Notes under the pieces: model-generated | Database searches by the model: none | What the model was told of the DNA's origin: nothing | Seen by the model: the letters and a program-made list of their open reading frames with translations, nothing else | Translations under genes and position numbers: made by a program | In this document: piece after piece, positions 1 through 10,300 of the stretch | Position numbering within the stretch: position 1 is the first letter of the stretch | How the letters are laid out: every line of letters starts with the position of its first letter | Source: Myotis daubentonii | Taxonomy: Eukaryota > Chordata > Mammalia > Chiroptera > Vespertilionidae | Direction: 5' to 3' | Length of the DNA stretch: 64,000 nucleotides | Assembly: GCF_963259705.1 (NCBI RefSeq) | Contig: NC_081844.1 | Span: 109,616,965-109,680,964, forward strand

Positions 1-371
1 ACGGTGGGGGGCTGGGGTGCATGTGGGGGGCTGGTGTGCACGGTGGGGGGCTGGGGTGCATGTGGGGGGCTGGGGTGCACGGTGGGGGGCTGGGGTGCAT
101 GTGGGGGGCTGGTGTGCACGGTGGGGGGCTGGGGTGCATGTGGGGGGCTGGTGTGCACGGTGGGGGGCTGGGGTGCATGTGGGGGGCTGGTGTGCACGGT
201 GGGGGGCTGGGGTGCATGTGGGGGGCTGGTGTGCACGGTGGGGGGCTGGGGTGCATGTGGGGGGCTGGTGTGCACGGTGGGGGGCTGGGGTGCATGTGGG
301 GGGCTGGGGTGCACGGTGGGGCCTGGGGTGCATGCTCAGGGGCTGGGGTGCACGGTGGGGGGTGGTGTGGG
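1..371. repeat. 39-bp G-rich minisatellite (about 9 copies)
   Basis: The unit is itself a dimer of two related halves of 20 and 19 bp, each containing ggggggctgg. Copies are nearly identical apart from ctgggg versus ctggtg variants; the last copies (320-371) are degenerate. The period is a multiple of three and lacks stops, so all three plus-strand frames stay open. That explains the apparent 124-166 residue Gly/Trp/Cys-rich open frames, which I do not regard as genes. The array may continue beyond the left edge. Confidence 0.95.
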
Positions 372-421
372 GAGCTGAGGTCCAGGAGGCCATTCAGGAC
401 CCCTTTTCTCAGAGCCACTGG

Positions 422-427
422 CTTTAT
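422..427 (-). terminator. Candidate poly(A) signal AATAAA for SDK1
   Basis: On the minus strand the sequence reads CCGAATAAAGCC, 665 bases after the stop codon. It is the only canonical hexamer I saw downstream of the stop. A GTGG-containing stretch follows within 15 bases, but no strong GT-rich element is evident. Confidence 0.5.
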
Positions 428-1091
428 TCGGAGACGCGAGCTGGTGGGCTTCCCCGTGTACACAGCTAAACAGTTAATAAAAGGCACCTGGAGACAGCGG
501 AGACTCATTCATTTCATGTGACATATTTTAAAAAAAGATAAAAAGATTTAAAAAATACTCTGGCTGACAATGCACACCTCACACACAAGGGACCCCGCGG
601 CCTCGGTGAGCGGGCTGGGCCTGCCGGGCGCTGTCCGTCAAGGGAGGAAGGAGGGGCCCGCGCTCGCCCGGTAACAGGGTGACCGTCGCAGCGGGAGGGC
701 AGCACCCCGCCTCCTGCCCGTCCAGCTGGTTCCTCCACCAGAAACTGCCGACGAGCCGGCGGCGGGGTGAGGGCGCCGAGCCCGGGGTGGAGGCCGGGGA
801 GGCAGGGGGGCCGAGGCGGAGGCGGCCGGTGTCCCTTGGCCTCCTCCCCCGCCTCCCGTTTGGGCGCCCGATGGAGCCGCCCAGCCAGGTTCTGCGGTCC
901 CGGGCCCTGGCCGTCGCACCGGGGACACACGTCCTCGCGAAAAGAAAAGAGAAACGGAGCCCCCTCCTGACCCCGCCGGGAGCCCGCGCTCAGGGCCGAG
1001 CTCCCCGCCCGCCGGCCCGGGAGCAGGAGGGGAGCTGTCACCGGGGCTGATGTCCGAACACAGCAGCCTCCGAGGTCCCGCGGCGGCGGCG
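428..1091 (-). other. SDK1: SDK1 3' untranslated region (candidate extent)
   Basis: This is the sequence between the TGA (1092-1094) and the first minus-strand AATAAA (422-427). It is GC-rich near the stop and has an A/T-rich stretch at 525-560, reading in the sense direction as T-rich runs. No conserved structure was recognised. The human SDK1 3'UTR is, from memory, several times longer, so the true end could lie beyond the left edge. Confidence 0.55.
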
Positions 1092-1343
1092 TCACACGAA
1101 GGAGGAGAAGCCGGTGAGCGGAGTCCGGGCGCCGGGGGCCGCGGGCGCGAACACGGCGCTCTGGGTGGTGACCACGGTGTGCAGCAGCGGGCCCTCGCCC
1201 CCCGCCACCGCCTCGTACCTGTGCGGGGCCGCCCGCCCGCCCGGGGCCTGCCGCTTCCAGGAGTGGTAGTAGGTGGGGTCGCTCAGGTAGTGGTTGACGA
1301 AGGAGTGCTGGGGGGGCGCGTCCTCCGACTCCGAGTCGGTGCC
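1092..1343 (-). CDS. SDK1: SDK1 window exon 25: C-terminus with PDZ ligand and stop
   Basis: The terminal coding exon starts in phase 0 with [20 protein letters not shown], then [12 protein letters not shown], a Pro/Ala/Gly-rich segment, HRYEAVAG and [16 protein letters not shown], ending PLTGFSSFV and TGA (residues 1114-1196). The last residues S-F-V form a class I PDZ ligand, known in this family to recruit MAGI scaffolds. HSFVNHY.SDPTYY is conserved in both Sidekicks. The acceptor is ctccccag. Confidence 0.97.
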   Translation of the reverse strand, partial: GTDSESEDAPPQHSFVNHYLSDPTYYHSWKRQAPGGRAAPHRYEAVAGGEGPLLHTVVTTQSAVFAPAAPGARTPLTGFSSFV

Positions 1344-4300
1344 CTGGGGAGGGTGGGGGAGAGCAGGTGTGGGCACGGGGAGGGGAGGACGTGGGGGAGG
1401 GCGTGGAGGTGGTCATGGCGGGGGAGGGAGTGGTCAGAGAGGGGGAGGGGGTGGTCATGGGGGCACAGGGCAGCCTGGCCAAGCCGGAGCCACGAGTGGC
1501 AAGCAGGCAGGACCAGCATCAGTCACCCAACAGGGACAGTGCCTGTCAGCCAGCTGTTCCCCCCTCCCCTCCGTCCCCCTGCCTTCCACGTGCCACCCCA
1601 CCCACCCAAGGGTACAAACCTTCGCAGGCCCCCGCCCGCTCCCCGGCTGAGCCCAGTGGGTGCTCTGGGCCCCGGGGACCTGGCAGAGGCCGCTCTGACA
1701 TGTCAGGAGGGCACAGGGGGTGGTGGCTCTGCCCCCTACACTCCCTTGGGCTCCAGTCCCCACTGGCAAGGGGCCGGCCACCTGCTCTTTTTAGGGACAA
1801 GGAGGGCGTCAGGAGCCGGGGGTGGAGGAGTGAGCAGCCCCTGATGCTGCAGGTCATCGGGGGTGGGGAGTGGGGGCTCCCAGCTCCAGCCCCAGGGGCC
1901 TGGGTGGTATCTAGGGGCTGTGGCTGGGCTCACACAGCAGCTGTGCGGGGAGGAGGCCCGGGCCCGCGTGACTCACGGAGAGGAAAACAGAACGGTCCCC
2001 AGGCCCCGCAGCGAGGCACCTGCGTGCCCCTCCCCCATTCGGGGGTCAGAGAGCGAGCGACCCTCATGCCTGCCTCCCCAGGGGGCCCCTGGGCTGCCCC
2101 GGCCCTGGCTGCCAGCGCTGCGTCCGGGAGCCTCCAGGCCGAAGGGAATCCCTGTGCTCAGAGGGTGGGGAGATCCCGGGATCCCTGGGACACGGCGAGG
2201 AACCTGGACTGTTTTAAGGAAGTAACGTGCCAGCCGGCGTGGCTCATGGGTGAGCGGCGACCTATGACCCAGGAGGTCAGGGCTCGATTCCCGGTCAGGG
2301 CACAGGCCCGGGTTGCGGGCTCCATCCCAGTGGGGGGCGTGCAGGAGGCGGCCGATCAAAGATTCTCTCAGCATTGACGTCTCTCTCTCTCCCTCCCCTC
2401 CCTCCCTCTCTGACGTCAATAAAACACCCACATATATTTTTCTTTTAAAAAGGAAGTCAGTCCCCGCCTGGGGCTGCTCAGGCTGTAGGACGGGGACTGT
2501 TTGTTTCGCGGCGGCAGCGCTGCACACGCTGGTCCCTCCGCTCGGCACGATCAGGTGGGCGCGGGCCCAGGAGCCCCTCCCGCACACCCGGCCGCAGAGG
2601 GCAGAGGGCAGAGGGCAGAGGGCAGCGGCTCAGGAATCGATGCTGATGGCGATGGCGGCACAGGAGGCACCGCGGCTGCTCCCAGGTGGGCCGTGTGTGT
2701 GGGTGCCCCGGGGCCCCACAGGCTGGTGTATCCTGGAGCCCCACCTGCGCCCGCACTCGCTCCTGTCTCAGCACACGGACCGTCCCCAGCTCCAGGCCCC
2801 CTTCTGGCCGGCACTCAGGGCCGCCCCCCCCTGCCCCCCCGCCCCCCCACCCCGCCGCCCTCCAAACCCCTGTGTAGCCGTGGCCGCTGCGGGAAGCCTG
2901 GCGCCTGTCTCCCACCCGATTGCCGCTGACCCGCTGGCGGCCACGTGCTTTAGAAAGGGTTAGAGCGGCAGCGGTGGGTCTCCCTGGGGCAGGCGCATCA
3001 GCACACGTGTGTCCTGTGCTGGGACCCTCTGCCCCCTGCCTGCCCCCTGGGCCCTCGCCCACCCCCCTGCAGCTGTAGAGAAGCCAGGCTCTCGGGTGGA
3101 GGCCAGGTGGGCTGAGGGGCCGTCTGGGGGCCTGTGCGTCTCGCCTCGCAGGCCAGCGTTCTGAGAGCAGGGCAGCCCAGCCTGGAGAGCGCACCCATGT
3201 CCCAGCCGCACGCGCTGACGGCTGACGCACCCGCTGACGGCTGACGTGGTGAATGAATCACTCCTCTTGAAACTGCCCAGTGGCTCTTCATCATTGCAAA
3301 GCTCCTCACCCCGGATCTAAACGCCCCACGCGCAGAGCCGGGGCTGCGGCGATGTGGGTGCTGAGGAGGTCCGGCCGGAGACCCTGTGGGGGGTTGTCTG
3401 GCCTCCGTGTTCCTGTCTGGGCTTTGACCTTCCTGCGTGACCTTCAGGAAGTGGTCCTTCTCTGCCTTTCCCGAGGGCTGAATGCACGGCTTGTCCCTCA
3501 GAAAGTGTGATTGGCTGGTGGGGGGGCATGTGACAGGAGCTGAGCCAACGGGAACCCGCCCTGGACTTTTCTCAGTGGGAGAGCAGTGCCTCCCTGGGGA
3601 CAGGGCTGGCGGCGTGACCTTGAGTGGCAGGGCCCGTAGTGCACAGATGTTGCTGAGTGGTTCCCATGGTTCCAGAGCGTGTGGGGACCCCCGCGCCACC
3701 AGGGCGCACGCCCAGCAGCCTCCGCTCCTGCTGGACGCTGCTGTGCCCGCCTAGGAAGCCACCTGCCCCTGCCCTGCTCTGTGTAGGTGTACGTGGCACC
3801 GCTACGTCTTAGTGCCTTAGAATTACTGACGGGGAAATGCGTGGGGGCTTCATTTTCCCAGCTTTCCTGTGTGACAGGAAGTCGCCACGGGTGCTGGTTT
3901 CCTGGGAAACCATACCGGCCAGCGTGCGGCCTGCGAGGGGGCCCCCGGACGGCGGCGGGAGCTTCTGACGGAGGTCATCGCGGCTCCGGGCTCCTGGTGC
4001 TGCCTGAGATGAAGGGCCCGGCTGCTGTGGCGGAACTAATTGGGTGCGAGGGTTTCGGCTGAGTCGCTTGGAGCAGGAGAGATGGTGAAAACCGTTTCTT
4101 TGGGCTTCAAAACAGTCTTTACAATGTGATTTGCACAGCAGTCCTGACAGAGGTCGTGAGCAGCATGGGCTACACGGCGACAGCCTCTGATTTCCAACCG
4201 GAGACTCGGCCTGTCCCGTGGCGCCAGCCAGAGCCGCACCCCAGGCAGGTCTGCTCCCAGCGGCGCTGGAACTTCCCTGGGCAGGACTTCCGGACGCAGG

Positions 4301-7300
4301 AAAGGAACCCGGGCGGGGGCGGCCGCTGTGTCCTGGTGGGATGTCAGCTCCTGGGGAGCCCCGCTGCAGGGGCCCCGGGATCCTGCCCCCCCTGGCCGGC
4401 CGGGGGCATGAGACCCGCCCCCACAGTGTCACCCTGCATCCCCGCCCTGCCCGCCTGGGGGAGGGGGCATGAGACCCGCCCCCACAGGACCCCCTGCGTC
4501 CCCGCCCTGCGGCCACCCTGGGCCACACCCTGACCGACCGGGCAGAAGTCACTCTTCACCCCGAGCCTCTGGGGGCAGTGGATGGACGGGAAGTGAGGGT
4601 GCTCTCGGCAGGACAAGCACGTGGCTATGAGTCCCGCCCGTCTGGCCGGTCTGTGGGAGGCTCCGGGGAGCCCGCTGCCTGCCCTCGGCCCCTCAGGCCC
4701 TGCCCCGCTCCCGGGCCCGTGGACAGCTCCAGGATGTCACCGCCTCTGAACATGAGTGTGAAGGCCCGGCCCGAAGTCAGGGCCCTCCAGGAACGTGGTG
4801 CCAGGCCCCGCCCCTCCCTCCCGGTCCCGGCTGTCCCATCAGCTGTGGGTGCAGAAGGTGCTTCCGAGTGGGGGTGGGGTGGGGGGGTGGGGGGGTGGGG
4901 GGGTGGGGGGGACCCAGCAGGCCCCTCCCTGGGTCCAGGATTTAGGTGGAAATTATTTTATGAGCAACCATTTACAGTCTCTGGAAACAGTGCCCAGGGC
5001 ACAGAGCACAGGGACACAGGGACGAGGTTTTACGGAGAATGGCAGGGTCTGAGGCTGACCTGTGACCCGCGCCCCGGGCCCCCTCCTGCTGCAGCTCAGG
5101 GGGACCGAGGCAGCCCCGGCAGAGGGGCCCAGAGCGGGAGGCCTCTCCCCGGGCCCCTGACCCGGGGCGGGGCTGGCAGTCTCGCCCACCTGCTGGCCTC
5201 CATTCTGGGCAGGGGTCCCCGACAGCCCCGGTTGGGACAGAGGGACCTTGCAGGACACCTGGGCGCTGGGCTGCCTCCCCGAGCCCTGGGCTGGGTGCAG
5301 CCGGACCCGCGGATTTGCAAGTAGAACCGGAGCAGGGCAGGGGAGACGCGGCCGCCTCCCGTCCCCTCGCCTGGGAGTTCACACCAAGCCAGCACTTAGG
5401 GGCCATTTCACAAAGCCTCGGGCCCAATAGGCCTGAATTCAGGTCAAAATGCGGGTGAGACTCCCTTTAGGTTAAATGCTGATCTAGAGCAGGAAGGCCA
5501 AGAGGGGGTGGGCCGCCACGCCCTGGTGCCCCCTGAGGCCTGGCGGAGCTGATGGGGGGGGGGGTGGTGGAGGGGGGGGCGCCCAGGCGCTGGGTCAGCT
5601 GCTTTGCTGGTGAAGTGAGACCGCAGGCGGGAGTCGGTGGGGGGGGCGCCCGCTGAGCCTGCAGGGCCGCTCAGCTCCAGGATGAACGCCCCACACGCAG
5701 GAGGCTGGGTCCTGGGGCCTCGGGGCGAGACCCGGTCGCTCAGGGAGGACAGGGCCATCTGAGTGGGAGCTCAGGACCCTGCTGACGGAGCCGGGCGGCC
5801 CTGGGAGTCCCTGCTCAGCACAGGGGCAGGAATGGGGCGGGGGGAGTGGGGGGGTCCTGGGGGTGTGAGCCTGGCGCCCGCGTCGCAGGCCCAGGCCCAG
5901 AGGCCACCAGCCCTGTGTCACCCAGGACACTCGGGTCTGCTCTGAGGGCAGCGGTGACAGCCGTGTGCAGACCTGAGGCCGCTTTGGGCACGTGACCCGT
6001 CTGGGTGCCGCCTGGGGCCGCGACCCCTGAGGTCCCACGGGCGCGTGGCCACACCTGGGTGGACGCAGGTCTCCTGAGAGGGACCCCCTGCCCAGCCCTG
6101 CGAGGGCTGGGGCGCCCGGGGACTGGGCCTGGCCCTGTGCTCCTTCCCCTCCGCCGGCTGCAACGGGGCCCTTTGTCCCTGAGATTAGGAGACGACCAGA
6201 GCGAGGCCGGAGGAGGCCGCGCTCAGCACTGACCTCGCATTCCGACGCGCCCTCCGCGCTCTCCGCCAGGTGCACGCTCTCGCTCAGCACCGCCCCGTTG
6301 TACTTGTTGCTCAGGTCCTCGTCCGAGTAGTGCAGGCCGCCGGGGCTGGGCCGGGGCGGGGACCTGCGCGGACCGCCTGTGAGGGCGCTGGCGGATCTCG
6401 GGGCCTCCTGCCCCCCCTCGGCCCCCCACTCCCCCTCGGCCCCCCACCCCGCCTGTCAGGCTGAGTGGTGGCAAGTCCACGCCACGGACACTACGTCCAC
6501 GTCTGCGTGGCTTCAGGCGACCCCGTGAAGCGGGGGTTCTCTCACCCAGGGCTCCGCTGACAGAGGGCCCGGGGCTGGGGTTCTCCCTGGGCCCCCCACA
6601 CCCGGGACCTGCCTTCTTCACACTCAGGCCTCTCACCGCCCCGCCCCTCCTGCGCTCAGTGCTGCCTGCTGGCCCGGACCGTGGGCGGCGCGGGGACGAG
6701 CGGGCCCTACCTGGACCCGTTCTTCTTGGAGAAGGTGTTCTTCACGCCGAGGTGGCGGCTGTTGAGCTCCAAGGCGGCGAAGGCCCCGTTGTCCAGGGTC
6801 ACAGACTCCTCCATGTGGGCGACGCTCTTCCCTGCGGGTCCCCCACTTCCCCGTGAGTGGGTCTCCGTGCAGGGCCCCCAGCCCCCCAGACCCCAGCCCC
6901 CCGAGTGAGGGCTCCGTGCAGGGCCCCTAGCCCCCCAGCCCGGTGAGTGAGGTCTCCCTGCAGAGCACCCCATCTCCTGGCTTACTGGCCCCTTCCTTCA
7001 GATCACGGCTCACGGGTCAGGAGACCAGAGAGAATTTTCCAGACCCTGAAAGAGCAGCCCCTTTCCCAGAGGAGCCCCCCAGCGCCCGCCACCACGGCTG
7101 CGTTTTTCACACACGCGTGTGCCTGCTTCTCCGTGTCCGCCTCTGTTCCCCTGGCCAGACCGTAAGTTCCGGGCAAGACAGACGGCAAACCGCTCGCTGA
7201 CCCCGTGTTGGGTTCCCGCCACGCCAGCCGTGCGGACAGTGCTGAGCATGCGCCAGGGCCTCCATGGGCCGGTGCAGCTCACCCCCATTTCCAACCTCAG

Positions 7301-10300
7301 GGTCCCCTCTGGGGGACCTCACACCCCTCAACATGCCCAATGCTCTGTCTGTGGGAGTGAGCGCCAGCAGAACAGAGGCACATGGGAGCCTCCTGGCTGG
7401 AGAGAGGGGGTGGGGCTGGAGGGAGGGGGTGGGGCTGGAGGGGGTGGGGCTGGAGGGAGGGGGTGGGGCTGGAGGGAGGGGGTGGGGCTGGAGGGAGGGG
7501 GTGGGGCTGGAGGGAGGGGATGGGGCTGGAGGGAGGGGGTGGGGCTGGAGGGAGGGGTGGGGCTAGAGGGAGGGGTGGGGAGGGAGGGATGGAGGGATGG
7601 GGTGGGGATGGAGGGATGGGGTGGGGATGGAGGGATGGGGTGGGGATGGAGGGGATGGGGCTGGAGAGAGGGGATGGGGCTGGCGAGTGGAGGAGGTGCA
7701 GGCAGTGCTGTGCCCAGAGGCCAGGCCCTGCGTGTCTCCCGCACGGAGGGGACACTCTGGTGGCCGTGGACTCTTCCCGAAGCTTCAATTATGAGGTTAA
7801 TGAACACCCGGGGTGAGCTGGGGGCAGAGGCTGCGGGCAGCGCTTTCAGTCCCGCTCTGGGCGGGAGGAGAGAAAGAAGCAGAGCCAGCCCCTGCCCAGG
7901 GCTGTGAATGCCTTCCTACAGCACCTCCCACCGAGAGCCTGACCCAGGAGCCCTCCTTAGAGATGAAATGCACAGGAAACACAGCCCTTTCTCGGAGGGA
8001 CGCATGTGAACGTCACTGGAGCAGTCTGGTGACGCTCGCCACCGCCATCGCCGTGGTCACGGGCTGTGGCGAGCGTGCCAGAGCCTCCTCCTGCCTCCCT
8101 GCCGGGGCCACACCTTCCGGTCTGCGGCACCTGCTGTGCCCTCGGTCCATGGAGTCACATGGAGGGTGCACCTCAGTGGCTGTCTCGCCCAGGCCCGGGG
8201 TCCCTTTCTCTAACGACACAGCGACTCATCTAGCAGCAAACCCTGCCGGGCACCTACTATGCGCCAGGCACCTACTATGCGCCAGGCACAGAGCCTGTGC
8301 GGGAACGCGCGAGCGGCCCCCAGAGGCTCCAGCTGGGCTGTGGGGTGGAGGGAGGCGGCTGCCACCGGGTTTGTGATGCCAAAGACGCTGCCGGGTGGGA
8401 GCCCGCCTGTCCTCTGGCCCTGGGTGCAGCGTCCCCTCAGTGTAACATGCTCCTCTGCTCAGACTCACACCTGCTGCTGCGTGTGAGCTGCGGGCAGATG
8501 GGCACACGGAGACTCAGAGGCACAAGTTCCTGATGGTGCATCTGAGCCCCACGGCTATTCTGGGCAGAGCATGGCTCCTCCAGGACAGGCCTCTGGTCTG
8601 CCACCCTCGGTGGGCACGGCGGGCAGGGGACACAGCACAAACTCAAGCCAGCTCTCTTGGGGGCCGGGGTGGGGGCGGGGGGAGCAGGGTGGGGCGCCCA
8701 CCTGTGCCGCAGCTCCGGTGCCCCCGGCTCTGCCCGCGCAGCACCAGGGCGAGGGCCACCAGCAGCAGGATGAGCAGGCTGGACAGCGCCATCACCAGCA
8801 GGAACCACCACTCCTCGTAGAATGGGGTGTCCGCTTGCGCTGCGGGCAGACAGGCACGTGGTGAGCTCGACAGAAGCCTCGCCCTCTGCCCAGGCCCCGG
8901 GGGTCAGGATGTGGCCGGGCCCGGGGGGACGGGCTCCGGCTGCCCCCACCTGAGCCGCTCTCCCCCAGACCTGTCCTGACGCCTTTCCCTCACCACCTGC
9001 CCCTGTCATCGGGGTTCGGGGAAAAAGGAGCCACGTGCCCGGGGGCCCGTCTCCAAGTGCCGGTCCCTCCGATTCCCGCCTCCCTGGCGCCCGCCACCGC
9101 CCGGGCCCCGTAGCTCCTGCCGGCCCGGCCAACGCAACTCAAGTCCAAGCTTCACGTGGCCGCCAGAGAGAGCTTCTCAGGGGGAGTCAGGGGGTCCCCC
9201 AAAGTCTGTGGGGACAGACTGAGCCCAGTGGGCCGAGCTGACCCGCTCACAGCTGCACGGGGGCGCCCACCCCTGTCTGGAAGGGCTGGGTGCAGGCACC
9301 ACGGACAGAGGGCGCTCTCTGGGTACCTGTTGCCCCCCCCCCCCCCGCGCCCTCCCCACAGAGCTGTTTTATTTAGTTCATGTCTCTGCAAAGCTGAACG
9401 GAGCAGCCCCAGTTCCAGAAGTTTTCCCAGAAACGACTGGAGGAGGTTCATGGACACGTGGCTTGGGAGGAAGGTGCCATCTCCCGTTCATCCTGCTACT
9501 AAACCCTGAGGAACGGAAGCGGCTTCTGGGAAGGTGCCGGGTGGCCCTGGGGCTGTCCGTGTGCCCTGCAGGGCGCTGGTCCCAGGCCTTGGGCTGCCGC
9601 ACGGGTGGGGGTGGGGGGGCCTGGGCGGGGTAGGTCGGCTCCTGGGGCAGGACAGCTCTCTGAACCCGTGTGGGTGCTCAGCCGCCACCCCCGGGGGCCC
9701 TGTGCTCTGACCTCACCCGGAGGGCCCCCTGCTCCCGGGGGCACAGGCCACGCTGGGGCCGTGAGGACACGGGACCCACACCGTCCGCTGTTGGGGCGCC
9801 TGCATGTCCATGCGGCCTCCCTCCCCCGACAAGCGAGCTGTCCCGGGGACCTACCTGACACGGCCGCGGACGGGCTGCTGGGCTCCCCGTAGCCCACCGG
9901 GTTCACGGCCACCACCCGGAACTCGTAGGTCACGCCGGGCCGGAGCCTGCCCAGGCCCACACGGTAGGACGTGGCGCTCTGCGGGAGGCCCTTCACGAAC
10001 GTGTCCCACAGGCCTTCGTCTGCAAGAGCCACGCCCGGTGCAGCCCCGTGGGCAGCCCCGCGGGCGGGAGAGCGGGTCAGCCTGTGCCAGCGAGGCCCCA
10101 CGCTCCGCGGCCGCGGTCAGCTCCCAGGCCCCTCCCCGGGCACGTGCTCTGCGGTCCGAGGCGGGTGAGGGCCCAGGGCTGGCGTCTAAGTCCTTCCCGC
10201 AGGGAGACCCGCTCAGGCTGGAGTGGGAGGCGGCGCTTCCCCAGCATCCCCGCCTCCGCTCCGCCTGGATCTCATCTCCGGTTCAGGATCGCGGCTCAGC

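Larger units (their letters stand above)
1344..6233 (-). other. SDK1 intron between window exons 24 and 25
   Basis: This is a 4.9-kb GT-AG intron. It holds a G-rich imperfect repeat at 1381-1465, a Ves SINE at 2231-2450, a 7-bp ggcagag repeat at 2594-2628, an AT-richer island at 4020-4200, and a G-run with interspersed T at 4866-4915. The remainder is GC-rich unique sequence with no recognised feature. Confidence 0.85.
6832..8701 (-). other. SDK1 intron between window exons 22 and 23
   Basis: This 1.9-kb intron holds a purine-rich minisatellite at 7398-7690 and an L2-like fragment near 8225-8300. A short AT-richer motif, cttcaattatgaggttaatg, lies at about 7784-7803. The rest is unremarkable. 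Confidence 0.85.

Noticed and set aside
4..521. Three overlapping Gly/Trp/Cys-rich open frames at the left edge
   Set aside because: The period of 39 bp is divisible by three and lacks stops, which opens all frames.
1367..2377. 336-residue plus-strand open frame
   Set aside because: It lies in intron sequence, ends inside a SINE, has low-complexity GC-driven composition and no recognisable domain.
7119..7907. Gly/Trp-rich 262-residue frame
   Set aside because: It is produced by the purine-rich minisatellite at 7398-7690.
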